Shown piece after piece: positions 27,605 to 36,857 of a DNA stretch of 64,000 nt. The notes under the pieces were generated by a model, which saw only the letters and a list, made by a program, of their open reading frames with translations, had not been told where the DNA came from and made no database searches. The stretch lies in assembly GCF_014904735.1 (NCBI RefSeq), contig NZ_JACZCR010000054.1, positions 1 through 64,000 on the forward strand, read 5' to 3'. The stretch is from Microbulbifer hainanensis. GTDB taxonomy: Bacteria; Pseudomonadota; Gammaproteobacteria; Pseudomonadales; Cellvibrionaceae. Made by a program: the position numbers and the translations under genes. The number at the start of each line of letters is the position of its first letter. The stretch's first letter is position 1.

Positions 27605-27630
27605 AAAACGGGGCCTTGCGGCCCCGCTTT
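27605..27630. terminator. Terminator of the chitinase gene
   Basis: GCGGGGCC-GCAA-GGCCCCG hairpin followed on the minus strand by a T-tract, 25 bp past the chitinase stop. Confidence 0.85.
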
Positions 27631-27654
27631 TGTCGTTCAAACAGCGGTTATCAG

Positions 27655-29214
27655 TTACGGCAGGTTGTGCACATGGCTCCCCACCGGTCCGGAGAAGATG
27701 CCACCGTCGTGCATATCCCAGTTGATTGACCAGGTCATGACACCGTTGAAAGTAGGATACGCCTGGCTCGGAGTCAGCGTGCCGCAATTGACCTGCGCCG
27801 TCAGGCAGTCCAGTGCGCGATTGATGTCCGCTGTCGTGGCAAAGCCACTGCTGGCGGAATTGGGACCCGAGGGAAGCGCCAGACCTATCTGTTCCGGTGC
27901 GAGTCCCTGGAAGTAGCCGGCCGAGCCGCCGCCCAGGGGGAAGCCCTCGATCAGCATCAGCGCCGAGGCCACCATCATATCCACCGATCCGGCCGCATAG
28001 GCCTGACTCTGATAGGGCGTGGACAGGCCACCGTTGTTGTAGAGCTGCACATGTAAAAGATCCAGCTCGCTACGCAGCTGGTCGATCATCGGCAGATAGG
28101 CGCCCCAGATACCGGTATAGGCCACATAGCCGCCCTGCACATAGGGGTGCTCCGGAGCCATCGACAGGTACATATTCGGGTACTGGGTCTTGAACTGCTT
28201 GACGGCCTTGACCAGATTATCCACCACCGGTGCTCCGTGCATGACACCGGCCCCGGATTCCAGGTCGATATCGATACCGTCAAAGCCGTATTCGTCCAGC
28301 ATCGCCGCCGTGCTGCTGACAAAGTTCGCCACGTTTTCATCGCTGTTCAGCGTCACCGTGCCGTTCTGACCGCCGAAAGACACCACAACGATTTTGCCGG
28401 CGGCGCGCTTGGCGGCGATATCGGCAATGAACTGCTGTTTGTCCAGTCCCGGATCCAGATTGAACGCGACGCTGCCGTTGCCGGCGTCATCGGCGAATGC
28501 CACCACAATCACGTCCCAAACATCGGAGACTTCACTGATCCGATACAGGCCCGAGCCATTGTCGAAATTGTGCCAGTAGCCCACCAGCGCATGGTTCGGC
28601 AGCAGACCGCTGTTACCGCCGGATGAGTTCCCCCCGGACGAACTGCTGCCGGAACTACTGGATCCACCTGAAGAGCTGCTGGAGCCGCCTCCGGAACAGT
28701 CACCCACCTGGCTCCATGCATCCTGCCAGTATGTGCCCTCCCCCGGCGCATAGGCCCAGGCCGCGGTAGAGGAACACCAGCCAGCGATTTCACAGCGGAA
28801 CTCGAGGCCGACGTTCTGCACCAGGTCTCCCTCGGCGTAGCTGTCGCCGGCCACATACTGCGGTGAGGTGCAGCTGCCGGTACTGCCGGAGGAAGAGCCG
28901 CCTGACGAGGACGAGCTGGAAGAAGAGGAGCTGGAAGAAGACGAACTGGAAGAAGAGCTGGACGAGGAACTGGAGGAACCGGCACCGTCGCAGGCACCGT
29001 CGTAGTGCCAGACGTCCCAGGTACCCGAGTGGGTCACCGGGTCCTCAGCTTGAGTCCACCAGTTCGCGGTGTAGGCGTTACTCAAGTGCTGGACGCTATC
29101 GCCGCCTACATAGACCGATGAATTTTCCCAGTCGGGGAGGTTGCTGCAGTCCACGGCAGCGGCATTCGCAGCTGCCAGGCAAAGGGCCGCGAATACAAAC
29201 CATAACTTTTTCAT
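27655..29214 (-). CDS. Modular GH18 chitinase, CBM-CBM-GH18
   Basis: 519 residues from ATG 29212-29214 (MKKLWFVFAALCLAAANAAA signal peptide) behind AAGGAAA; the frame upstream overlaps the neighbour and is spurious. Order: a CBM5/12-type module (about 22-75, WENSSVYVGGDSVQHLSNAYTANWWT), a poly-Ser linker, a second Cys-paired module (about 108-170), a Ser/Gly linker and a GH18 barrel. The DxxDxDxE motif is DGIDIDLE with catalytic Glu319. Secreted endo- or exochitinase. In a cluster with an ICMT-type protein and a second chitinase. Confidence 0.93.
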   Translation of the reverse strand: MKKLWFVFAALCLAAANAAAVDCSNLPDWENSSVYVGGDSVQHLSNAYTANWWTQAEDPVTHSGTWDVWHYDGACDGAGSSSSSSSSSSSSSSSSSSSSSSSSSGGSSSGSTGSCTSPQYVAGDSYAEGDLVQNVGLEFRCEIAGWCSSTAAWAYAPGEGTYWQDAWSQVGDCSGGGSSSSSGGSSSSGSSSSGGNSSGGNSGLLPNHALVGYWHNFDNGSGLYRISEVSDVWDVIVVAFADDAGNGSVAFNLDPGLDKQQFIADIAAKRAAGKIVVVSFGGQNGTVTLNSDENVANFVSSTAAMLDEYGFDGIDIDLESGAGVMHGAPVVDNLVKAVKQFKTQYPNMYLSMAPEHPYVQGGYVAYTGIWGAYLPMIDQLRSELDLLHVQLYNNGGLSTPYQSQAYAAGSVDMMVASALMLIEGFPLGGGSAGYFQGLAPEQIGLALPSGPNSASSGFATTADINRALDCLTAQVNCGTLTPSQAYPTFNGVMTWSINWDMHDGGIFSGPVGSHVHNLP

Positions 29215-29225
29215 TGTTGATTTCC

Positions 29226-30623
29226 TTATTCTGTCGCCAGGCGCCCCGTGGCCACGGCCGTTGCGGGCGGTCTGGTGGGTTCCCCGGAATCGTTGAACAG
29301 CCTTCCGGGCTTGAAGCGCAACAGCGGCAGCCAACGGCCGACAAAGGCAAACAGGCCGCGCTGTTCGATATAGCGCGCATAGGCGACGTAGTCCGGATCC
29401 CAGGACAGGTGTCGCTCCTCGGTGCGCGCGCGCATGAAGTAAACGAAATTGACCAGCAGCAACAACAGCGAATGGCGCAGGGCTTCCCCGCCAGTTGAAC
29501 TCACCATAAAAGGCATTGAGATCATCCACCACGAGAGGTTCTTGCTGATATAGGCCGGGTGTTTGGTGTAACGGTAGGGACCGTTGGTGAGGATGCCCCG
29601 ATGGGTGAGGTTGGAAAAACGAATTCCAAACGGCACGCTCGCCCAGACATAAAGGACAATCAACAACAGGATCACGCTGCCCCAGAGGATGTAGACCAAC
29701 GGCGTATTCCAGAACCAGTAGCCCCAGGCCGGGCCCTGGTCGTATTTCAGGTAAGTGCCGGAAAACGCGCTCCAGAAGGGCTGGTAGCTGATCAGCGCAA
29801 TGCCCCAGCCGAGAAAACTCGGCTCCGCGGTACGGATATGGGAGTCGAACAGCCGCAGCGTACAGGTGTATCCGACCGTTACGAATAGCAGGTCAATGTA
29901 ATAGAGAAAGTTGAAACTGAAATCGAAAACCGCCTTGAAGCTGCCCTGCGCCCCACCCGCGACAAAACGCGTGAAGTCAAAATTCAGCAGCGTGGTGAGG
30001 TTATTGCCGAGATACACAAACATCAGCGGCAGGAAGAAGAGCTTCACCAGCCAGCCCAGCAACAGCTGGCCGATTGCACGGGTATCGGCATTTTTCCGAC
30101 GCCCCAGCAACCAGCTGCCGAACTGCCAGTAGCTGTCTTTCGGTTTCAGCATAAAGCCATCGAGCCAGTAAAAATACGGCACTGCCAACAGCAACCACCA
30201 GGGCAGTACCGCTTTCACAACCGCGTAGTAATTGTCGTAGAAGGAACCGTGGTATTCGGGAAACAACCAGTAAACCCCGGCCACCAGTCCGACACAGGCG
30301 TAAAAGCCCAGCAGTTTCACTGCCGTGCGTGATCCTCCGCCGCGCTTGCGCTGTATCCGGAAATCCAGCCCCGCCGAGGCATTGCGATAGGGCTTCAGAA
30401 ACAGCCACTCCAGCACAATGATCGGCACGGCGAGCGATACACAGACTACGACCAGCCCAACCGTCCGTGACGGCAGATGCTGCCCGTAGTCCCGCAACCA
30501 CCACACCGCCAGTAGCGAAATGGCCAGCGCTATCAGGTTGATCAGGACACTGGTCGGCGCCTCAGGGCAAGCCGGCAACCCAGTCGCGGAAACTGCCTTT
30601 GCGGACTTTCTTATTTTTTTCAT
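29226..30623 (-). CDS. Polytopic membrane protein with ICMT-type C-terminus
   Basis: 465 residues with about ten membrane segments. The C-terminal third has the signature of isoprenylcysteine/phospholipid methyltransferase-type membrane enzymes: GILTNGPYRYTKHPAYISKNLSWW, then RARTEERHLSWDPDYVAYARYIEQRG (HPxY and RxxxEE-type SAM contacts). The N-terminal part is unassigned. It sits 11 bp upstream of one chitinase gene and downstream of another, so the three may be co-transcribed. A role in export or lipid modification is only a guess. Confidence 0.75.
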   Translation of the reverse strand: MKKIRKSAKAVSATGLPACPEAPTSVLINLIALAISLLAVWWLRDYGQHLPSRTVGLVVVCVSLAVPIIVLEWLFLKPYRNASAGLDFRIQRKRGGGSRTAVKLLGFYACVGLVAGVYWLFPEYHGSFYDNYYAVVKAVLPWWLLLAVPYFYWLDGFMLKPKDSYWQFGSWLLGRRKNADTRAIGQLLLGWLVKLFFLPLMFVYLGNNLTTLLNFDFTRFVAGGAQGSFKAVFDFSFNFLYYIDLLFVTVGYTCTLRLFDSHIRTAEPSFLGWGIALISYQPFWSAFSGTYLKYDQGPAWGYWFWNTPLVYILWGSVILLLIVLYVWASVPFGIRFSNLTHRGILTNGPYRYTKHPAYISKNLSWWMISMPFMVSSTGGEALRHSLLLLLVNFVYFMRARTEERHLSWDPDYVAYARYIEQRGLFAFVGRWLPLLRFKPGRLFNDSGEPTRPPATAVATGRLATE

Positions 30624-30640
30624 ACGCGGGTCTCAGTAAT

Positions 30641-30666
30641 TTGCCGCCCCGGGCCCGGGGCGGCAA
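30641..30666. repeat. 26-bp perfect GC-rich palindrome
   Basis: Arms TTGCCGCCCCGGG and CCCGGGGCGGCAA touch without a loop, between the upstream chitinase (stop 30708) and the ICMT-type gene. There is no T-tract, so it may be a weak terminator or an mRNA-stabilising hairpin that sets unequal expression within the cluster. Confidence 0.6.
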
Positions 30667-30707
30667 CCGTTACCTGACGGTATCGCATTTCAGGGTATTG
30701 GCAAAAA

Positions 30708-32444
30708 TTACTGGTTACTGTGCATGGCTTCAATCAATTCGCCATTGCTGGTATCGCCGGACAGCTCCCAGAAGAAGGAACCACCCAGGTTCTGATTGGC
30801 AATGTACTGCATCTTGCCGGCAATGCTTGCGGGCGTGTCATAACTCCACCACTGATTGCCACAGAACGCGTAGGCGGTGCCTGCTACGGTGCCGGTTGAG
30901 GGACAGGTGTTTTTCAGCACCTTGTAGTCTTCAATACCCGTCTCGTAGGTACCCGGTGCTGCGCCGGTAGCGGAACCACCCGGTGCAGCCTGAGTCACAC
31001 CGGTCCAGCCGCGGCCGTAGAAGCCAATGCCCAGATTCAGCTTGCTGGCCGGTACGCCCTTGTTCTCCAGAGCCTGGATGGCGTTATCGGAATAGAAGCC
31101 ATCGATGGGGATACCCGCGTAGCTCGTCAGCGGCGAATGCGGCGCTGTTGGGCCGGTATCAGCCCAGGCACCGAAATAGTCGTAGGTCATGACATTGTAA
31201 AAGTCGACATAAGCCGCCGCGCCCTCGTAATCCGCCGCCGAGATCTTGCCCCCAGCGGTACCGTCGGCAGTGATCGCTGCAGTGACCAGCTTGTTGCCGA
31301 AGCGATTGCGCAGAGCGGACATCAGGTTCGAGAAAGACGAGTAACCGCTGGTATCGCAGCTGAGGCCACAGTCGTTCGGGTATTCCCAGTCGATATCGAT
31401 ACCATCAAAGACATCAGACCAGCGGGGATCGAACACCAGGTTGTAACAGGAATCGGCAAAGGCCTGCGGATTCGCCGCCGCCTGACCGAACCCACCGGAC
31501 CAGGTCCAGCCGCCGAAGGACCAGAGCACCTTGATGTGCGGATACATCTGCTTGAGCTTGCGCAGCTGGTTGAAGGACCCGCGCAGGGCACCGGCATCCC
31601 AGGTATCGGCAACACCGTCGACACTCTCTGCAGCGCTGTAGAAACGATCGTAATCCGCATAGGAATCACCGATGGTGCACTGGCCGTTCTGCACGTTGCC
31701 GAACGCGTAGTAGATATGGGTGAGTTTTTCCGCGGAGCCGCTGGTAACGATATTTTTCACGTGGTAGTTGCGCTGGTAGACGCCCCACTCCACAAAATAG
31801 CCACCGAGACGCTCGCCACCGCTGCTGGAACCACCGGTGCCACCGGACGAGGATGAGGAGGTGGTACCGCCGGACGAAGAGGAGCCGCCGGACGAGCTGG
31901 TGCCGCCCGAACTGCTGGAACTGGAACTGGAGCCAGTACAGGCACCGACCAGCATCCACACATCGTATTCACCGGAGTGGGTAGAGGGATCTTCGCCCTG
32001 GGTCCACCACTTGGCCTCGTATTCGCTGCCCGATTGCTGTACCCGGTCGCCGCCGGTATAGACATCAGTGGCAGACCAGACCGGCAGGCTGCCGCAATCG
32101 CCGGTGCCGCCACCGGATGTACCGCCGGAGCTGCTAGAAGAACTACTGGACGAGGAGCTGCTGGAGCTCGAAGAACTGGATGAGCTGCCGTCGCAGGCGC
32201 CGAGATCGCTCCAGGCCTCAGTCCAGGCCCAGCCGACGCCGGGCTCGTAGGCGCCGCCCTGGCTGCACCAGCCACCCACATCACAGCGGTAGGCGACAGA
32301 GTTGTTCTGCACGATATCACCCGCGCTGTAAGCGGAACCGTCCACGTAACCCTGGACGCCGCCGCAATCGTAGGCATAGCTCTGTCCGGCCAGCAGGCCG
32401 AGCAGCAGCGCCGCCGCCAGTCGCAAAGGACTCAGTATTTTCAT
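30708..32444 (-). CDS. Modular GH18 chitinase, CBM-CBM-GH18
   Basis: 578 residues from ATG 32442-32444 (a GTG three codons upstream is possible). Signal peptide to about AYA, a first Cys-paired module (DCGGVQGYVDGSAYSAGDIVQNN), a poly-Ser linker, a CBM5/12-like module (WSATDVYTGGDRVQQSGSEYEAKWWTQGEDP), a second Ser/Gly linker and a GH18 subfamily-A-like barrel. Motifs: SFGGW and DGIDIDWE with catalytic Glu354, then MTYDYFGAW. Compared with the neighbouring chitinase, the two carbohydrate modules are in swapped order. Two LacI-type palindromes lie upstream. Confidence 0.95.
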   Translation of the reverse strand: MKILSPLRLAAALLLGLLAGQSYAYDCGGVQGYVDGSAYSAGDIVQNNSVAYRCDVGGWCSQGGAYEPGVGWAWTEAWSDLGACDGSSSSSSSSSSSSSSSSSSSSGGTSGGGTGDCGSLPVWSATDVYTGGDRVQQSGSEYEAKWWTQGEDPSTHSGEYDVWMLVGACTGSSSSSSSSGGTSSSGGSSSSGGTTSSSSSGGTGGSSSGGERLGGYFVEWGVYQRNYHVKNIVTSGSAEKLTHIYYAFGNVQNGQCTIGDSYADYDRFYSAAESVDGVADTWDAGALRGSFNQLRKLKQMYPHIKVLWSFGGWTWSGGFGQAAANPQAFADSCYNLVFDPRWSDVFDGIDIDWEYPNDCGLSCDTSGYSSFSNLMSALRNRFGNKLVTAAITADGTAGGKISAADYEGAAAYVDFYNVMTYDYFGAWADTGPTAPHSPLTSYAGIPIDGFYSDNAIQALENKGVPASKLNLGIGFYGRGWTGVTQAAPGGSATGAAPGTYETGIEDYKVLKNTCPSTGTVAGTAYAFCGNQWWSYDTPASIAGKMQYIANQNLGGSFFWELSGDTSNGELIEAMHSNQ

Positions 32445-32666
32445 CGTTATCACCGTTATTGTTGGATTGAATCCGAAGAGGGGCTACGGCGATACGACTG
32501 TCACAAACCCCGAAAAACTCTACGCCGCGACCCCACGGGCGCCGTACTTCTTCAAGACCACTCAGCGCGATGTATCGAACGAAAGTACAAACTGTTACGC
32601 GGCAGCTGCAGTGGCGACTTCCATCAACGAAACGGAAATACCAGGCACCGCTCCGGACAACGCGCA

Positions 32667-32702
32667 GACAGCGCTGTCATTTCTAAAAATGATAGCGCTG
32701 TC
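32667..32702. promoter_or_regulatory. Two LacI-type operators upstream of chitinase
   Basis: GACAGCGCTGTC (32667-32678, perfect) and GATAGCGCTGTC (32691-32702, one mismatch) have their centres 24 bp apart. AATGAYAGCGCTGTCAT with a central CG is the LacI-family pattern and resembles the chitin/GlcNAc regulator NagR of Alteromonadales as I recall it. They lie about 220-260 bp upstream of the chitinase start. The rest of the 32454-32920 gap shows nothing else except a hairpin at 32899-32921 at the end of the next gene. Confidence 0.6.
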
Positions 32703-32920
32703 ATCTGTACGTAACAGACGATAACGACAATTATCTTTTGATGCCAGCGGATTGGCGCCAATTTGTGTTAGGGAGTACTCAGAATTCGGGGGAATATTGC
32801 GCCCCCTCTCACCGCAACCCGGAATGGCTCACTTTGTACCATTCCGCTAGCCGTTTCTTTGGGGAGAGTAATGAGCGGTGGCGCCTGTGTGGGAGGGAAA
32901 CGGCGGGTTACCCCCGCCGT

Positions 32921-33652
32921 TCAGTGCTGGTGATGTGGCTCTGATGTATTCGGCGCCATTTGGCCACCGTCCATCGACATGCTCTGGTGATGCTGTCCGC
33001 CGTGGCCCAGAGCGCCCCACAGAGTCCATAATCCGAACAGCAGAATCGCGCCGGCAAACAGCAGGCGTACCTGCGGGCGCTGTACGAAGCCCCGCACCCG
33101 CGCCGCGGCAGCCCCGGTGGCCAGCACCGCCGGCACGGTCCCTAAGCCGAAGGCCAGCATCGCCAGTGCTGCATTCAGACTGCCGCCCTGGGCCAGGGCA
33201 AATGTCAGCGCGCTGTAGACCAATCCGCAGGGCAACCAGCCCCACAGTGAACCGAGCACCAAGGCCTGAGGAGCTGTACGTACCGGCAGCAACTGCGCCG
33301 ACAGCGGCTGCAGATAGCGCCACAGGTAGGAACCACCCTTTTCCAGCCACACCAGTCCCCGCCAGATTCCGCCGATATACAGCGCCATCGCAATGAGCAT
33401 CAGACCCGCAACCAGGCGTAGCGGTGCCAGCGCCGGCAGCACAGCCGCACCCAGGGCACCGGCCAGCGCGCCCATTAGCGTATAGCTGGCAATTCGCCCG
33501 GCGGAATAGGACACCAGCTGCCCCCAGGCCGTTTTCTGGCCGGGCACAGCCATCCCCAGCGCACCGGCGATGCCTCCGCACATACCGATACAGTGGCTGC
33601 TGCCGAGAAAGCCGATGACTAGCGCGGCGGCGACAAATCCCCAGTCGCCCAT
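32921..33652 (-). CDS. TauE/SafE-like (UreH-type) membrane protein of the cco cluster
   Basis: 243 residues with about six membrane segments. It starts with GFLGSSHCIGMCGGIAGALGM, the Cys-containing motif of the cytochrome-biogenesis/UreH-like branch of the sulfite-exporter family, and repeats the pattern at GSLWGWLPCGLVYSAL. The His/Met-rich tail (GGQHHQSMSMDGGQM..HHQH) may bind copper. Adjacent to ccoS (one base apart), it probably helps copper or thiol handling for cbb3 oxidase assembly. Confidence 0.85.
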   Translation of the reverse strand: MGDWGFVAAALVIGFLGSSHCIGMCGGIAGALGMAVPGQKTAWGQLVSYSAGRIASYTLMGALAGALGAAVLPALAPLRLVAGLMLIAMALYIGGIWRGLVWLEKGGSYLWRYLQPLSAQLLPVRTAPQALVLGSLWGWLPCGLVYSALTFALAQGGSLNAALAMLAFGLGTVPAVLATGAAAARVRGFVQRPQVRLLFAGAILLFGLWTLWGALGHGGQHHQSMSMDGGQMAPNTSEPHHQH

Positions 33653-33859
33653 TTAGCGCTCTCCCTCTTCTTCCCCGGCCTCATCCGCAGGTTCGTCGAC
33701 CTGGTGCGACTCCGGTGGCACGTCATCGTCAAACAGAATACGGCGCCCCTCGGTTTCCAGGTCGTCGTACTGGCCGTTGTTCACTGCCCAGAAGAACAGC
33801 TTTACCGCGCTGCCGATAAACAGGATCGCAATGGGAATCAGGAAAAACAGGCTATCCAC
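33653..33859 (-). CDS. ccoS: cbb3 oxidase maturation protein CcoS
   Basis: 68 residues: one membrane segment (LFFLIPIAILFIGSAVKLFFWAV) followed by NNGQYDDLETEGRRILFDDD, the CcoS signature, and an acidic tail. CcoS is needed for cofactor insertion into the cbb3 catalytic subunit. Lies 20 bp after ccoI. Confidence 0.95.
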   Translation of the reverse strand: MDSLFFLIPIAILFIGSAVKLFFWAVNNGQYDDLETEGRRILFDDDVPPESHQVDEPADEAGEEEGER

Positions 33860-33879
33860 AATCTACTCCAGCTTCGCGG

Positions 33880-36321
33880 TTACTGCGCCTCGGCTGCCGC
33901 GGGCGCCGGCCGTGCGGCTGCATCCGCGCCGCCACTGCGCGCGAGACGCATGGCGTTCAACACAACCACCAGTGAACTGATCGACATACCGATCGCGGCA
34001 GCCCAGGGTGGCACCAGGCCACAGGCGGCCAGAGGCAGTGCCAGCGCATTGTAACCCAGTGCCCAGAGCAGGTTCTGGCGTACGATTGCGCGACACCGCC
34101 GGGCCAGCGCCACGGCGCGCGGCAGCACCGTCAGGTCGCCGCCGAGAAGAATCGCATCGGCGCGCGACTGTGCGAGATCCGCTGCCGACAGCATCGCCAC
34201 CGAGGCGTCGGCACCGCTCAGCACCGGCACATCGTTGAGGCCGTCGCCAACCATCAGTATCCGCTCCCCATGCTGCTGTAACTGCTGCAAGTGCGCCAGC
34301 TTGTCTTCCGGCGAGGCGCCGCCACGGAAGTTGCCGATGCCGGCGGCGGAGGCCAAACGCCCCACTTCGTCAGACTGATCCCCGCTGAGGAGTTCAACTG
34401 CCAGCCCGGTAGCGGACAGCTGCGCAACCGCCGCAGTCGCGGAAGTTCGCAGGCGGTCCCCGACGGAAATCCACGCGACCGGACCCACATCGTCTCCGAG
34501 CAACAGCCACTGCCCCGCCCCCTCCGGGAACGCGGGAGCCTCATTCGCGGCAAAATCCGCGCGCCCGAGGCGGAATCGATCTCCGGCAATCGTCCCCTCG
34601 AGTCCGCGGCCGGTGCGCACCCGTATCGCCGTCGCGGAGGCGTTGCCCCGCCAGGCGCGGAAAGCGCGCGCCAGTGGGTGATTGCTGCGGGATTCCAGTG
34701 CAGCGGCCACGTCCTTGACCCGCTGTTCCGTCCAGTCCTGCCGCAGCAGCTGAATCTGCAGAATTCGCGGCTCGCCCCGGGTCAAAGTGCCGGTCTTGTC
34801 GAACACAACGCGGGTCAGGCGCGGCAGCGTTTCCAGCAGTTGCCCGCCGGCAACCAGCAATCCCATCTGCTGCAGGCGCAGGGTGGCCGCGGCCAGGGCG
34901 GCCGGTGTTGCCAGCGACAACGCGCAGGGACAGGTCACCACCAGTACCGACAGCGCCACCCAGAAGGCGCGCGCCGAATCTATCTGCCACCAGACTGCGA
35001 AGGCCGCCAATGCTGCAAGTAATACGAAGCCGACAAAGATACCTGCGACGCGATCGGCCAGCGCCACCTGGCGCGGCTTTTCCAATTGCGCCCGTTCCAC
35101 GAGCCGCTCGATCGCGGACAGTCGCGTGGACTTCCCGGCGGCTGTGACCCGCACTGTCAGGGAGGAGTCACCGTTGACGCTGCCGGCGAAAACGCGGCTG
35201 CCGATGGTCTTCTGCTGCAGGGCTGCCTCACCACTCAGCAGCGATTCGTCGACACCGCTCTCTCCGTCCTCGACCTCGCCATCGGCGGCAATCGTGTCGC
35301 CCGGCCGCAGCAGGATGCGGTCGCCGGGTTGCAGCGCCGCCACCGGCACGCTGTCCACCTGATCGCCGTCAAGTCGCGCTGCCGTCAGCGGCAGTAGCTG
35401 GGCCAGGCCACCACTGGCGAGACCCGCCCGGTGGCGGGCGCGCATCTCGATGGTGCGCCCCAGCAGCAGGAAAAACGTGAACATCGAAATGGATTCGAAA
35501 TAGACATCCCCGGTATTGAATACCGTGGCATAAAAGCTGGCGACATAGGCGAGGCCGATGGCCAGTGAGACCGGCACGTCCATGCTCAGGTGACGCTGCC
35601 GCAAGCTGCGCAGGGCGGCGGCGAAAAAGGGCCGCGCCGCATAGAGCACCACCGGCGTCGCCACCAGCAGTGACACCCAACGCAGGTAGCCCTGCAGTCC
35701 CGAGTCGATCCCGGTATCGGCGCCGAAATACAGGGCGATGGCGAACATCATCACCTGCATGGTGCCGAGGCCGGCGACGCCGAGGCGCCGCAGGGCGGCG
35801 CGCCGCTCGCCTTGGATCAGTTGTTCGCTGTTGGCTGCCGTGGCCGGTGCGGGGCGGTAACCGATGCGCGCCAATTCGGCGAACAGGCGCGAGGGCTGGA
35901 TCCGCGCCGGATCAAAACCGACTTGCGCCCGCTGGGTACTGGCGTTGACGGAGACCTTCTCCACCCCGTCGAGAACACCGAGGTGCTTTTCGATCAACCA
36001 TACGCAGGCGGCGCAGGTAATGCCACCAATCAGCAGACCGGCCACCTTGTGGCCGCCCTCCCATTCGCGCACGAACTGCTCCTGCACTTCCGGCAGGTCG
36101 TAAGCGGACCAGGGATCTCGTTGCACCGGCGCCGAATCCGGGCGCTCGCTGCGCGTTTCGCGGAAGCGGTAAAAGTTGTCGAGCCCACCGGCCACAATCG
36201 CGCCCGCCACCGCCTCGCAACCGGGGCAGCACATGGGTTGCTCAGTTCCGTTGATCAGTACCGAGTGGCGACTGCCGGCAGGTACCGGCAGTCCGCAGTG
36301 GAAGCAGGGGCGCGCGGTCAT
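33880..36321 (-). CDS. ccoI: Copper-transporting P1B-type ATPase CcoI
   Basis: 813 residues. N-terminal FixI-type CFHCGLP/CCPGCEAV cluster, an HMA domain with GGITCAACVWLIEKHLG, eight membrane segments with the CPC metal motif (TCPCALSLATP), phosphorylation site DKTGTLTRGEP and the GDGLNDVPVLSGAD hinge. Exports copper needed for cbb3 oxidase assembly, not for resistance. Overlaps ccoH by 4 bp (ATGA), so translation is coupled. Complete length for CcoI/FixI. Confidence 0.97.
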   Translation of the reverse strand: MTARPCFHCGLPVPAGSRHSVLINGTEQPMCCPGCEAVAGAIVAGGLDNFYRFRETRSERPDSAPVQRDPWSAYDLPEVQEQFVREWEGGHKVAGLLIGGITCAACVWLIEKHLGVLDGVEKVSVNASTQRAQVGFDPARIQPSRLFAELARIGYRPAPATAANSEQLIQGERRAALRRLGVAGLGTMQVMMFAIALYFGADTGIDSGLQGYLRWVSLLVATPVVLYAARPFFAAALRSLRQRHLSMDVPVSLAIGLAYVASFYATVFNTGDVYFESISMFTFFLLLGRTIEMRARHRAGLASGGLAQLLPLTAARLDGDQVDSVPVAALQPGDRILLRPGDTIAADGEVEDGESGVDESLLSGEAALQQKTIGSRVFAGSVNGDSSLTVRVTAAGKSTRLSAIERLVERAQLEKPRQVALADRVAGIFVGFVLLAALAAFAVWWQIDSARAFWVALSVLVVTCPCALSLATPAALAAATLRLQQMGLLVAGGQLLETLPRLTRVVFDKTGTLTRGEPRILQIQLLRQDWTEQRVKDVAAALESRSNHPLARAFRAWRGNASATAIRVRTGRGLEGTIAGDRFRLGRADFAANEAPAFPEGAGQWLLLGDDVGPVAWISVGDRLRTSATAAVAQLSATGLAVELLSGDQSDEVGRLASAAGIGNFRGGASPEDKLAHLQQLQQHGERILMVGDGLNDVPVLSGADASVAMLSAADLAQSRADAILLGGDLTVLPRAVALARRCRAIVRQNLLWALGYNALALPLAACGLVPPWAAAIGMSISSLVVVLNAMRLARSGGADAAARPAPAAAEAQ

Positions 36322-36857
36322 TGCTCAATGGGATTCAGGGGGATGGCATTGCCCTGGTCGAAATCAATCACGCCCTTGAGATGCCAGTCAGCCTGCAGGT
36401 GTTTTGCCGGATCCAGCTCCGGCAGCAGGCGTACATACCAGCGGTGCTCCAGCTTGCCCTGTAGTTCGCCGGTATAGTGATTCGCCCCCTGGCGGCTCAC
36501 GATAATCTGCTCGTCGAGATGCTCGTCCAGCGGGTGGCTGAGTGTCAGCAGCAGTTGGTCCGGGAAGGTCATATTGCCTCGCAGGTCGAGAGACACGGTG
36601 CCGGCCTCGCGATCAAACTGCAGAAACCCCGCCAGTCCCAGTTCGGCCGAACGCTCGTCCTGGCGCGCGATATAGTTATAGGCGCGGCCGTCCTTGTAGT
36701 AGGTATCGCTGACGGTATCGTCGGCATTTTTCAGCGCGATAGTCACGGTAATGGAGCACACCACCAGCACCAGGATCAGCGGCGCCAGAACGACCCATAC
36801 CATCGCCTCGCGATACCAGGGTTTGGAAACTTCTTCACTCAAGGTCAATTCCACCAA
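36318..36857 (-). CDS. ccoH: FixH/CcoH family protein
   Basis: 179 residues: short cytoplasmic N-terminus ending PWYREAMVWVVLAPLILVLVVCSITVTIA (membrane anchor about 19-41), then a periplasmic domain opening NADDTVSDTYYKDGRAYN and ending in beta strands (HYTGELQGKLEHRWYVRLLP). FixH/CcoH stabilises the cbb3 complex. Its start touches the stop of ccoG and its stop overlaps ccoI. Confidence 0.93.
   Translation of the reverse strand: MVELTLSEEVSKPWYREAMVWVVLAPLILVLVVCSITVTIALKNADDTVSDTYYKDGRAYNYIARQDERSAELGLAGFLQFDREAGTVSLDLRGNMTFPDQLLLTLSHPLDEHLDEQIIVSRQGANHYTGELQGKLEHRWYVRLLPELDPAKHLQADWHLKGVIDFDQGNAIPLNPIEQ

Noticed and set aside
28860..28990. Simple-sequence repeats in the chitinase genes
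   Set aside because: They are the poly-Ser linkers of secreted modular enzymes, not a separate repeat or CRISPR array.
29215..29532. 106-codon upstream extension of the chitinase frame
   Set aside because: Overlaps the ICMT-type gene and would put the signal peptide inside the protein; the ATG at 29214 has its own ribosome site.
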